From DASPHG01 sp035629775 (lineage in GTDB: Bacteria; Actinomycetota; Thermoleophilia; Solirubrobacterales; Thermoleophilaceae): 64,000 nt of DNA. Below are positions 40,020 to 47,248 of the stretch, one piece after another. The translations under genes were made by a program, and so were the position numbers. The DNA lies in contig DASPHG010000009.1 in assembly GCA_035629775.1 (NCBI GenBank), forward strand, positions 10,931-74,930, written 5' to 3'. The notes below the pieces were generated by a model that had not been told where the DNA came from, made no database searches, and worked only from the letters and a program-made list of their open reading frames with translations. Every line of letters begins with the position of its first letter. The stretch's first letter is position 1.

Positions 40020-41489
40020 TCAGTCCCAGCGCTCGAAGCGCGGGTCGTCGCCATCGCGCGCGACCGCGTGCATGCGGTCGAAGCGGGTGTCCGTCTCCGG
40101 GAAGTCCGAGCGCTGGTGCGCACCCCGGCTCTCCTGCCGCGCGAGCGCCGAGGCCGCCACGATCCGCGCGAGCGGGAAGGCGTCGTCGACCAGCTCGCGC
40201 AGCCGCTCGGCCGACCGTTCGATTCCCGCCAGGCGCCACAGCGCCGTGCGCGTCTCCCGCGGGGGCACCGGGTTCGGCCCGCCCGCGGGCGGCGCGCCCG
40301 GGTCGGGGGGCGGCTCCGGCTCGGCCAGCCCGGCGAGCGCCGCCCGCCGGCCGAACACGAAGCACTCGGCGAGGGAGTTCGACGCAAGCCGGTTCGCGCC
40401 GTGCAGGCCGTTGCACGCGCACTCGCCGACCGCGTAGAGGCCGCCGAGCGACGAGGCGCCGTCCACGTCGGTCGCGATCCCGCCCATCGTGTAGTGGGCG
40501 GCCGGCGCGACCGGGACGCGCTCGCGGTACGGGTCGATTCCGACCTCGTTCAGCGTGTTCACGACGTTCGGGAAGCGGCCCGGCTGCACCATCGTCATGT
40601 CGAGCTCGACCCGCTCGCCGGCATCCAGCTTGCGCCGCACGGCGAGCGCCACCTCGTCGCGGGGCGCGAGCTCGTCCACGAACCGCTCACCGGAACCGTC
40701 GTAGAGAAGCGCACCCTCGCCGCGGACCGCCTCGGTGATCAGGAACCCGTCGCGCTCGCCTCCTGACGACAGCGCGGTCGGGTGGAACTGGACCATCTCC
40801 ATGTCGGCGAGCGCGGCGCCCGCGGCGTGCGCGAGCGTCATCCCCGCGCCGATCGCTCCGCGCGGATTGGTGGTCCGCTCCCACAGCGCCGCCGCCCCGC
40901 CCGTGGCGATCAGGGTCGCGCGCGCGAGGACCGCGACGCTGTCGCCACCCGCGCGGTCGGCGCGCACCCCGATGCAGCGACCGTCGAGCGTCCAGACGAC
41001 GCCGGCGGTCGCGCGCTCGAGCACCTCGATGCGCTTGTCCGTCGCGGCGATCGCCGAGAGCTGGCGGGTGATCCGGCGGCCTGTCGCGCTACCCCCCGCG
41101 TGCACGACGCGCCGCGCGGAGTGGCCGCCCTCCAGCCCGAGCGCCAGCGCGCCGTGCCGGTCGGCGTCGAAGCGGACCCCGAGCGACTCGAGATCGCGCA
41201 CCCGCGCGGGCGCCTCGCGGCACAGGACCCGCGCCGCGCTCGCGCGAGTGGTCCCGCGGCCTGCCGCCAGGGTGTCGGCCAGGTGGCGGTCGGGCGAGTC
41301 CTCGGCGGCGATCGCGGCGGCGATCCCGCCCTGCGCCCAGTAGCTGGCGGACTCAGCCAGCGCCGAGCGCGACACGAGGACGACGCGGGCGCCCTCGCGC
41401 GCGGCCGCGAGCGCCGCATACAGCCCGGCGGCGCCGGCGCCGATCACGGCGATGTCGGCTCGGATGGGCTCGGTCGGCGACTCCGCCAT
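40020..41489 (-). CDS. nadB: L-aspartate oxidase
   Basis: 489 residues. Flavoprotein of the fumarate reductase/succinate dehydrogenase superfamily that makes iminoaspartate for NAD synthesis. FAD motif IAVIGAGAAGLYAALAAAREGARVVLVS, SYWAQGGIAAAI, the substrate-side GGHSARRVVHAGG, VQFHPTAL, and the catalytic Arg region MGGIATDVDGASSLGGLYAVGECACNGLHGANRLASNSLAECFVFGRRAA are all present. NadA and NadC, often neighbours, are absent from the window. A TACGGT on the minus strand lies 12 nt before the ATG. Divergent from the histone-deacetylase-family gene. Confidence 0.95.
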   Translation of the reverse strand: MAESPTEPIRADIAVIGAGAAGLYAALAAAREGARVVLVSRSALAESASYWAQGGIAAAIAAEDSPDRHLADTLAAGRGTTRASAARVLCREAPARVRDLESLGVRFDADRHGALALGLEGGHSARRVVHAGGSATGRRITRQLSAIAATDKRIEVLERATAGVVWTLDGRCIGVRADRAGGDSVAVLARATLIATGGAAALWERTTNPRGAIGAGMTLAHAAGAALADMEMVQFHPTALSSGGERDGFLITEAVRGEGALLYDGSGERFVDELAPRDEVALAVRRKLDAGERVELDMTMVQPGRFPNVVNTLNEVGIDPYRERVPVAPAAHYTMGGIATDVDGASSLGGLYAVGECACNGLHGANRLASNSLAECFVFGRRAALAGLAEPEPPPDPGAPPAGGPNPVPPRETRTALWRLAGIERSAERLRELVDDAFPLARIVAASALARQESRGAHQRSDFPETDTRFDRMHAVARDGDDPRFERWD

Positions 41490-41500
41490 CAGGGGCGGAT

Positions 41501-41506
41501 TACCGT
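41501..41506 (+). promoter_or_regulatory. Leaderless -10 TACCGT that points to an ATC start
   Basis: TACCGT ends exactly 6 nt before ATC 41513, the same spacing as TACCCT before ATG 15605 or TAGCCT before GTG 45079. No conventional start codon exists in frame near here, so this hexamer is the main evidence for the start of the histone-deacetylase-family gene. Confidence 0.45.
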
Positions 41507-41512
41507 ACCGGC

Positions 41513-42535
41513 ATCGGCGCGCCGCTCTACTTCCGCCACGGGAGCTCGCTCGAGCACGACACCGGGTCGCATCCCGAGAACCGGGCGCGCATCCCGGCGA
41601 TCGAGGACGAGCTCGAGCGGCGCGGCTGGCTGGGGCTCGAGCGGCGCGAGGCGCCGGAGGCGGACCTCGAGCAGGTCACCGCGGTTCACCCCGCCGAGTA
41701 CGTCGAGTCGATCCGGGCGGGCGCCGAGGCGGGTGGCGGTCACCTCGACGCCGACACGATCCTGAGCCCGGGCTCGTACCGTGCCGCGCTCCACGCAACG
41801 GGCGGAGCGTGCGCGATGGTGGACGAGCTCCTCGCCGGGCGCGCGCCGTTCGGGTTCAGCGGCATGCGCCCGCCCGGCCACCACGCCGAGCGCGCGACCG
41901 CGATGGGCTTCTGCCTCTTCAACAACGTGGCGGTCGCCGCACAGCACGCGCGCGCGTCGGGCGTCGAGCGCGTGCTGGTGCTCGACTGGGACGTGCACCA
42001 CGGGAACGGGACGAACGACATCTTCCACACGCGCGACGACGTGCTCTTCGCGAGCATCCACCAGTCGCCGCTCTATCCCGGCACGGGACCGCTGAACGAC
42101 GTGGGCCGCGGACCGGGGGAGGGGTACTCGCTGAACCTTCCGGTACCGCCAGGGTCGGACGAGCGGACGTTCCTCGCGCTCATCCAGCACGTCCTCGCCC
42201 CCGTGGCGCGCGAGTTCGCGCCCGGGCTCGTGCTCGTGTCGGCGGGCTACGACGCGCACCGCGACGATCCGCTCGCGTCGTGCACGCTCGAGGACTCCTC
42301 CTACGGTGCGCTCGCCGCCTCCGTGCGCGACCTTGCCGCGGAGCTGGGCGCGCCCGTCGGCGTCGTACTGGAGGGTGGCTACGCGCTCGGTGCGCTGGCC
42401 CGCTCGGTCGCCGCGACGATCGACGCGCTCGCCGACGGAACGCCGGCCGCGACCGTCGAGCGGGACACCACCACGGACACCGCGGTCGGGCACCTCGCGC
42501 GCTGGTGGCCGTGCCTGGGCGGGCGGCCGGGCTAG
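41513..42535 (+). CDS. Histone deacetylase / acetoin utilisation (AcuC-AphA) family protein, apparent ATC start
   Basis: 340 residues if started at ATC 41513. Zn-dependent deacetylase motifs: RPPGHHAERATAMGFCLFNN (tandem His), LDWDVHHGNGTNDIF (metal Asp/His), SAGYDAHRDDPLA (metal Asp), VLEGGYALGAL. The N-terminal strand LYFRHGSSLEHDTGSHPENRARI is a family hallmark, so translation must begin before it. Yet the first in-frame ATG/GTG/TTG downstream is ATG 41816, which would remove about 100 residues, and none is found upstream back to at least 41402. It is a cytosolic amidohydrolase, probably on acetylpolyamines, acetyl-CoA synthetase or small amides. It shares a CTAG stop with the next, convergent gene. 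Confidence 0.88.
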   Translation: MGAPLYFRHGSSLEHDTGSHPENRARIPAIEDELERRGWLGLERREAPEADLEQVTAVHPAEYVESIRAGAEAGGGHLDADTILSPGSYRAALHATGGACAMVDELLAGRAPFGFSGMRPPGHHAERATAMGFCLFNNVAVAAQHARASGVERVLVLDWDVHHGNGTNDIFHTRDDVLFASIHQSPLYPGTGPLNDVGRGPGEGYSLNLPVPPGSDERTFLALIQHVLAPVAREFAPGLVLVSAGYDAHRDDPLASCTLEDSSYGALAASVRDLAAELGAPVGVVLEGGYALGALARSVAATIDALADGTPAATVERDTTTDTAVGHLARWWPCLGGRPG

Positions 42536-43089
42536 CTCTCGGGCGCGCTCACGAAGGCCGCGCGGGCGTCGGGGAAGCCGCTCGCCGCATACCGCGTCGC
42601 CTCGTCGGCCGCTTCTGCCTGCGTGTCGTAACTGCCGGTGAAGAGCACCCACACGCCGGGATCGAGCGTGGGGTAGAGGTCGGAATCCAGCACGCCGGCA
42701 GGCACTCCGTCGGAGGCGGCCGCGGTGGCCCGCGCGCGCACGGCGCCCTCGTCGGGCGACTGGGTGAGGACCACGGTGTACGCAGCGGTGTCCTCGGGCC
42801 AGGCTCCCACCTCGGCCGGCGGTTCCGCATCCGCGGTCGTCTCGGTGGCTGGTGGAGTGCGCTTGATCACCGCCGTGGGCTTGGTCGCCTCGCGCTCGGC
42901 ATCCGACTCGACCTGTTCGAGCGCGAACACGACGCCGCCCACGGCGAGCAGGGCGATGGCGGCGACGATGACCGCCGGCAGGGTGTAGCTCGGCTTCGGC
43001 GGCGGCTCGGCGACGAGCCTCGTTCCGCACTGGAGGCAGAACTTCTCATCCCCCAGCAGGGGCGCGGTGCAGTTCGGGCAGTTGGACAC
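42532..43089 (-). CDS. Zinc-ribbon membrane protein with C-terminal SPOR domain
   Basis: 185 residues from the GTG at 43089 (the frame continues to 43179 without a better signal). Cys pairs NCPNCTAPLLGDEKFCLQCG form a zinc ribbon in the cytosol, then one membrane helix (LPAVIVAAIALLAVGGVVFAL), a Pro/Thr linker, and a SPOR-like module (AYTVVLTQSPDEGAVRARATAA...GVWVLFTGSYDTQAEAADEATRYAASGFPDARAAFVS). SPOR domains bind denuded glycan strands at division septa. A cytosolic zinc sensor joined to an external septal binder is a plausible reading. Divergent from the Flp pilin gene. Confidence 0.8.
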   Translation of the reverse strand: MSNCPNCTAPLLGDEKFCLQCGTRLVAEPPPKPSYTLPAVIVAAIALLAVGGVVFALEQVESDAEREATKPTAVIKRTPPATETTADAEPPAEVGAWPEDTAAYTVVLTQSPDEGAVRARATAAASDGVPAGVLDSDLYPTLDPGVWVLFTGSYDTQAEAADEATRYAASGFPDARAAFVSAPES

Positions 43090-43125
43090 GGTTTCGTAAC
43101 AGTCTTGCGGGCCGGGACCCGTCGG

Positions 43126-43148
43126 CGCGCGTTGAGCCGTAACGCGCG
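43126..43148. promoter_or_regulatory. 8-bp inverted repeat upstream of the pilin gene
   Basis: CGCGCGTT (43126-43133) and AACGCGCG (43141-43148) flank a 7-nt loop in the 106-bp divergent region between the SPOR-protein gene and the pilin gene. No T-tract follows, so an operator or an mRNA-stabilising 5' hairpin is likelier than a terminator. Confidence 0.4.
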
Positions 43149-43195
43149 GCCGATGACCATCGCTCGCTCGTGCAAGCAAACCCCGGGAGGTCCCG

Positions 43196-43426
43196 ATGTA
43201 TCGCGCTTTCGGCTACGCCCACGCCGCCGTCCACCGCACCCTTCGCCGCCTGGGCGAGGCCCGCGGCCAGGGCACGGTCGAGTACGTCGCCCTGATCCTG
43301 CTGGTCGCGCTCGTGATGGCGGGGGTCGTCGCCGCGATGAACGGCTTCAAGACCGATGAGGGCCAGGCGCTCGGCGACGCGATCCTGTCGAAGATCAAGC
43401 AGGCGGTGCGCAAGGTTCAATTTTGA
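43196..43426 (+). CDS. Flp/Fap-type pilin (type IVb)
   Basis: 76 residues, ATG with GGGAGGT upstream. A basic leader (RTLRRLGEARG) is followed by QGTVEYVALILLVALVMAGVVAAMNGF: a class III prepilin site after ARG, Glu at +5, then the hydrophobic helix. This is the Flp pilin pattern. Cleavage would need a TadV/PilD-type peptidase and assembly would need tadA-G genes, none of which are in the window. It lies 25 bp before murI but on structure alone is unrelated to it. Confidence 0.86.
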   Translation: MYRAFGYAHAAVHRTLRRLGEARGQGTVEYVALILLVALVMAGVVAAMNGFKTDEGQALGDAILSKIKQAVRKVQF

Positions 43427-43451
43427 GGTCTCGCCCGGCGCCCATGGCAAC

Positions 43452-44303
43452 ATGGGCGTCGTGCCGCGTTCGCACCCAGAGCTGCCGATCGCCGTCTTCG
43501 ACTCGGGAGTCGGCGGCCTGACGGTCCTTCACGAGTGCCTCGTGTCGCTTCCGCACGAGGACTTCGTGTACCTGGGCGACACCGCACGCTTTCCGTATGG
43601 CGCGCGGTCGCGCGAGGAGCTCGAGGCGTTCGCGATCGAGCTCGCCCGCATCCTCCTGGAACGCGGGGCCAAGCTGCTCGTGGTCGCCTGCAACTCGGCC
43701 ACGGCCGCGGCGCTGCCCAGATTGCGCACGGAGTTGGGGGCCGAAGTCGGGATCGTCTCGGTGGTCGGCCCCGAGTCGCGCCTGGCTGCGCGCGCCACGC
43801 GCAACGGCGAGGTCGGCCTGCTCGCCACCGAGGCCACCGTCACGAGCGGCGCGTACGAGGACGCGCTGGCCGAGGCCAACCGCGACGCGCACCTCCATCC
43901 GGTCGCATGCCCGGAGCTCGCGCCGCTGATCCAGGCCGGCGGCGAGGTGGATGACCGCGTGGTGGCTCAGGTCGAGTCGTACTGCGATCCGCTGCGCGAC
44001 GCCGGCGTCGACACCGTCATCCTCGGCTGCACGCACTACCCGCTCATCAGGCCGATGCTCCAGCGCAGCCTCGGTCGCGGCGTGAAGATCGTCACCTCGG
44101 GCCAGGCGATCGCGGACGAGGTCGAGGTCGCGCTTCGCCAGCGCGGCCTGGAGCGAGACGAGGACAGGCGCGGCGAGTACAGCTTCCTGTGCTCGGCCGA
44201 CCCCGAGAGCTTCCGGGCGGTCGGCACGCGCTTCCTCCAGCTCCCGATGGGCGAGGTCCGCCACGTGGACGTCGCGCCCGCCGCCGGAGCCCGCGCGGCA
44301 TGA
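43452..44303 (+). CDS. murI: Glutamate racemase
   Basis: 283 residues from ATG 43452 (GTG 43461 also possible). Makes D-glutamate for peptidoglycan. The two catalytic cysteines are in VVACNSATAAALP and LGCTHYPLI. The substrate-binding IAVFDSGVGGLTVL and YLGDTARFPYGARS are intact. First of four closely packed genes (murI-rph-rdgB-CDF), an order also common for murI-rph-rdgB in other actinobacteria. Its TGA overlaps the rph ATG. Confidence 0.96.
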   Translation: MGVVPRSHPELPIAVFDSGVGGLTVLHECLVSLPHEDFVYLGDTARFPYGARSREELEAFAIELARILLERGAKLLVVACNSATAAALPRLRTELGAEVGIVSVVGPESRLAARATRNGEVGLLATEATVTSGAYEDALAEANRDAHLHPVACPELAPLIQAGGEVDDRVVAQVESYCDPLRDAGVDTVILGCTHYPLIRPMLQRSLGRGVKIVTSGQAIADEVEVALRQRGLERDEDRRGEYSFLCSADPESFRAVGTRFLQLPMGEVRHVDVAPAAGARAA

Positions 44304-45046
44304 GCGCGCCCCGCAACGACGGCCGGCGGCCGGACGAATTGCGCCCGCTCACGATCGAGCCGGGATTCGTCCGCACCGCCACCGGGTCGGCGCTGATCTC
44401 GATGGGCGGCACGCGGGTCATCTGCACGGCGTCGGTGGACGAGTCCGTGCCGAAGTGGATGGCCGGACGCGGCCGCGGCTGGGTGACCGCCGAGTACGGG
44501 ATGCTGCCCGCGTCGACGGGCGACCGCAAGCAACGCGACGTGTCGAAGGGGCGCGCCGACGGCCGGACGGTCGAGATCCAGCGCCTGATCGGGCGCTCGC
44601 TGCGCGGCGTCATCGACTTCAAGGCCCTCGGTGAGCGGACCGTGTGGGTCGACTGCGACGTCCTCGAGGCGGACGGCGGTACGCGCACCGCGGCGATCAG
44701 CGGCGGCTACGTCGCGCTCCGGCTCGCGCTCAACCGGCTGATCGAGGAGGGCAAGCTGACAAGGCTCCCGCTCACCGGTTCGATCGCCGCCGTCTCGTGC
44801 GGGATGGTCGAGGGGCGTGCGCTGCTCGACCTCGACTACTCCGAGGACTCGACCGCCGAGGTGGACGCCAACGTCGTGATGACCGGCGACGACGGCCTGG
44901 TCGAGGTGCAGGCGACGGCCGAGCGCACGCCGCTCTCGCGCGCGTCGCTCGACGAGCTGCTGGCGCTCGCCGCCAGCGGGATCGAGCAGATCCGCGCCGC
45001 CCAGGTCGAGGTGGCCGGGGCGCTGCCGGATCCGCCGACTGCCTGA
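44300..45046 (+). CDS. rph: Ribonuclease PH
   Basis: 248 residues; the ATG overlaps the murI stop. Phosphorolytic 3' exonuclease that trims tRNA 3' ends and rRNA. Motifs: RPDELRPLTIEPGF, GRGWVTAEYGMLPASTGDR (phosphate site), GRADGRTVEIQRLIGRSLR, VDCDVLEADGGTRTAAISG, LDLDYSEDSTAEVDANVVMTG with the metal Asp residues. Full length for the family. Confidence 0.97.
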   Translation: MSAPRNDGRRPDELRPLTIEPGFVRTATGSALISMGGTRVICTASVDESVPKWMAGRGRGWVTAEYGMLPASTGDRKQRDVSKGRADGRTVEIQRLIGRSLRGVIDFKALGERTVWVDCDVLEADGGTRTAAISGGYVALRLALNRLIEEGKLTRLPLTGSIAAVSCGMVEGRALLDLDYSEDSTAEVDANVVMTGDDGLVEVQATAERTPLSRASLDELLALAASGIEQIRAAQVEVAGALPDPPTA

Positions 45047-45078
45047 CCGCGCCCGCGCCTCGGGGCTAGCCTGCGGCC

Positions 45079-45657
45079 GTGCGCCTCGTCCTCGCCACGC
45101 GCAACGAGCACAAGCTGCGGGAGTTCCGCACGCTGCTCGAGCCGCATGAGGTCTCGGCCCTGCCGGACGAGGTCGAGCTGCCGCCCGAGACCGGCGAGAC
45201 GTTCGAGGAGAACGCGCTCGAGAAGGCGCGCGCCGCCGCCCGCGCCACGGGCGAGCCCGCGGTCGCCGACGACTCCGGCATCGCGGCGGCGGCGCTCGAC
45301 GAGCGGCCGGGGGTCCGTTCCGCCCGCTACGCGGGGGAGAACGCGACCGACGAGGAGAACCTGGCGAAGCTCCTGCGCGAGGTGCCCGCGGAGGGCGACC
45401 GGCGCGCCGCGTACGTGTGCGCGCTCGCGTACGCCGGGCCGGACGGTGACGAGCGTGTCTTCACCGAGCGATGCGAAGGGGTCCTCGCGCACGAGCCGCG
45501 CGGCGACGGCGGGTTCGGCTACGACCCCGCCTTCGTGCCGGCCGACCGTGACGACGGGCGCACGATGGCGGAACTGAGCGTCGCCGAGAAGGACGCAATC
45601 AGCCACCGCGGCCGTGCGGCGCGCGCGTTTCTCGCCTGGCTGGGGGACGGGGGATGA
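45079..45657 (+). CDS. rdgB: XTP/dITP diphosphatase (RdgB/HAM1)
   Basis: 192 residues from GTG. Removes non-canonical purine triphosphates from the nucleotide pool. Motifs: LVLATRNEHKLREF, TFEENALEKARAAA, ADDSGIAAAALDERPGVRSARYAG, and GDGGFGYDPAFVP. There is a 32-bp gap after rph. TAGCCT (45067-45072) ends 6 nt before the GTG, giving it an own leaderless promoter. Confidence 0.97.
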   Translation: MRLVLATRNEHKLREFRTLLEPHEVSALPDEVELPPETGETFEENALEKARAAARATGEPAVADDSGIAAAALDERPGVRSARYAGENATDEENLAKLLREVPAEGDRRAAYVCALAYAGPDGDERVFTERCEGVLAHEPRGDGGFGYDPAFVPADRDDGRTMAELSVAEKDAISHRGRAARAFLAWLGDGG

Positions 45658-46565
45658 CCCGCGGGCCCGCGGGCGTTCTCAACCCCACCCCGCCGAAGAA
45701 GACGCGCGCGGCGGCGCTGTCGATCGCCTCGAACACGATCCTCATCGCGCTGAAGCTGGCGGCAGGCGCCATCACCGGCTCGATCGCGGTGATCACCGAG
45801 GCGATCCACTCCGGGATCGACCTGCTCGCGTCGGTGATCGCGTACTTCTCGGTGCGCAAGGCCGACGAGCCGCCCGACGAGTCGCACCCGTACGGGCACG
45901 AGAAGGTCGAGAACGTCGCCGCCGGGATCGAAGGGATGCTGATCCTGGTCGGCGCCGGGATCATCATCTACGAGTCCGTCCGCCGCCTCATGGACCACAC
46001 CGGGGTCGAGAACCTCGGCGTCGGCATCGCCGTGATCGGCTTCTCGGTGGTGGCGAACACGGTCGTGTCGACCTACCTCTACCGCGAGGCGCGCCGCACG
46101 GACTCGCCGGCGCTCGAGGGCGATGCGGCGCATCTGCGCACCGACGCGTTCACGTCTGCCGGCGTGCTGCTCGCGCTGGTGCTGGTCGAGGTGACCGGGA
46201 TCGAGGAGCTCGACGCGATCACGGCGCTCGTGGTGGCGGTGGCGATCGTGTGGGCCGGGCTCCAGATCCTGAGCCGCTCGACGCGGGTCCTGGTGGACGA
46301 GGCGCTCCCCGACGACGAGCTCGACGCCGTGCGAACGGCGATTGCGGAGTTCGGGTCGGACGAGGTTGTCGGGTTCCACAAGCTGCGCGCCCGCCGCGCG
46401 GGGTCACGCCGCTACGTGGACCTTCACGTGCAGTTCCGTGCGGGCACGACACTCGAGCGCGCGCATGAGCTGGCGCACGAGCTGCAGGGCGAGATCCGCA
46501 AGCGCGTCAGGCACGCCGACGTGCTCATCCACCTGGAGCCCGAGCAGAGCGCTACCGCAGATTGA
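45654..46565 (+). CDS. Cation diffusion facilitator (CDF) metal transporter
   Basis: 303 residues; the ATG overlaps the rdgB stop. Six-helix exporter: helix II/III ITEAIHSGIDLLASVIAYFSVRKADEPPDESHPYGHEKVENVAA with the metal-site His/Asp, helix V DAAHLRTDAFTSAGVLLALV with the second His/Asp pair, and a C-terminal cytosolic ferredoxin-like domain (SRRYVDLHVQFRAGTTLERAHELAHELQGEIRKRV). Exports Zn2+, Fe2+, Mn2+ or Co2+ by proton antiport; the HxxxD/HxxxD layout favours Zn or Fe. Confidence 0.95.
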   Translation: MTRGPAGVLNPTPPKKTRAAALSIASNTILIALKLAAGAITGSIAVITEAIHSGIDLLASVIAYFSVRKADEPPDESHPYGHEKVENVAAGIEGMLILVGAGIIIYESVRRLMDHTGVENLGVGIAVIGFSVVANTVVSTYLYREARRTDSPALEGDAAHLRTDAFTSAGVLLALVLVEVTGIEELDAITALVVAVAIVWAGLQILSRSTRVLVDEALPDDELDAVRTAIAEFGSDEVVGFHKLRARRAGSRRYVDLHVQFRAGTTLERAHELAHELQGEIRKRVRHADVLIHLEPEQSATAD

Positions 46566-46692
46566 CCGCGGCCGCGGCGCCCACGGCGAGCAGCACGCCG
46601 AAGTAGCCCACGTAGCCCTCGACGAGCAGCAGCACAGCCGCGATGAGGCACAGGCCGACCGTCACGAGCCACGAGATTCGCGGGAGGGACAC
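46552..46692 (-). CDS. Small membrane protein, 46 residues
   Basis: GTG to TAG, translation VSLPRISWLVTVGLCLIAAV and onwards: one long or two short hydrophobic helices (WLVTVGLCLIAAVLLLVEGYVGYFGVLLAVGAAAAV) with a basic end. It overlaps the convergent CDF gene by 14 bp and is not preceded by a Shine-Dalgarno or a TANNNT box. The coding case rests on hydrophobicity and on filling an otherwise empty gap. Confidence 0.45.
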   Translation of the reverse strand: MSLPRISWLVTVGLCLIAAVLLLVEGYVGYFGVLLAVGAAAAVNLR

Positions 46693-46697
46693 GTGAG

Positions 46698-46703
46698 TAT
46701 TGT
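46698..46703 (+). promoter_or_regulatory. Leaderless -10 TATTGT that points to a second ATC start
   Basis: TATTGT ends exactly 6 nt before ATC 46710, which opens the frame of the small protein ending at 47039. The arrangement duplicates TACCGT-N6-ATC at 41501. Confidence 0.45.
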
Positions 46704-46709
46704 GGCCGC

Positions 46710-47039
46710 ATCCCGGACGCGACCCTGACTCCCGACCGCGCGGCGGACTTCATCGAGGGCCTTTCACCCGACGTCCACGCGTGCGTGCTGCTGGACGAAC
46801 GCGGCGCGCTGGTGGCGGTGGACGAAGCCCACGCCGCCGTCGGCGAAGCGCTCGCGGCACGCACGCAGGAGCTGATCGAGCAGGCCGGCGGCGACCAGGT
46901 CGAGGTCTCGACCGGCGCCGGCATCGTCTACGCGCTGCGCAGCGGGCCGTGGACGCTCGCGGTCATCGCGGGACGGTTCGCGCTCTCCTCGCTGGTCTTC
47001 TTCGACATGCGCCAGACGCTCGCGGAGCTGGGCTCGTGA
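46710..47039 (+). CDS. Roadblock/LC7-like small protein, start uncertain
   Basis: 109 residues from ATC 46710, or 84 from GTG 46785; CTG 46725 is also in frame. The longer form adds a helix (LTPDRAADFIEGLSPDVHACV) that leads naturally into the first strand VLLDERGALVAVDEAH. The rest, LAARTQELIEQAGGDQVEVSTGAGIVYALRSGPWTLAVIAGRFALSSLVFFDMRQTLAEL, has the alternating helix/strand order of roadblock-type regulators. The assignment is by pattern only. The stop overlaps the next GTG (GTGA), so it is coupled to the 70-residue gene downstream and then to tldD. Confidence 0.65.
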   Translation: MPDATLTPDRAADFIEGLSPDVHACVLLDERGALVAVDEAHAAVGEALAARTQELIEQAGGDQVEVSTGAGIVYALRSGPWTLAVIAGRFALSSLVFFDMRQTLAELGS

Positions 47040-47248
47040 AGGAGCAGCGCAAGGGGCCGCTCGGGCGCGTCGGCGACATCGCCGAGACGCTCGCCGCCGG
47101 CGCGAAGCGGCGCCAGCAGGCGCGCGAGCCGCGCGTCCTGCTCTACGACGACGCCGGCGAGCCACGCCTCCTCCACGCGGGGATGAAGGGCCGCGACGAG
47201 CTGGTCGAGATCGCGGAATCGATGCTCGAGCTCGCGGGGCGCCCGTGA
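47036..47248 (+). CDS. Small basic hypothetical protein
   Basis: 70 residues from GTG, overlapping its neighbours by 4 bp on both sides. Very basic N-terminal half (KEQRKGPLGRVGDIAETLAAGAKRRQQAREPRV) followed by LLYDDAGEPRLLHAGMKGRDELVEIAESMLELAG. No motif known to me. Tight coupling with the roadblock-like gene and tldD suggests the three are expressed together. Confidence 0.7.
   Translation: MKEQRKGPLGRVGDIAETLAAGAKRRQQAREPRVLLYDDAGEPRLLHAGMKGRDELVEIAESMLELAGRP

Noticed and set aside
41452..43359. 635-codon plus-strand frame across the deacetylase-family gene
   Set aside because: It is the +1 shadow of the real gene, Arg/Ala-rich. It does contain ATGs near 41452, so a frameshift joining them to the deacetylase frame was considered. 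That would overlap the nadB start and is less simple than an ATC start.
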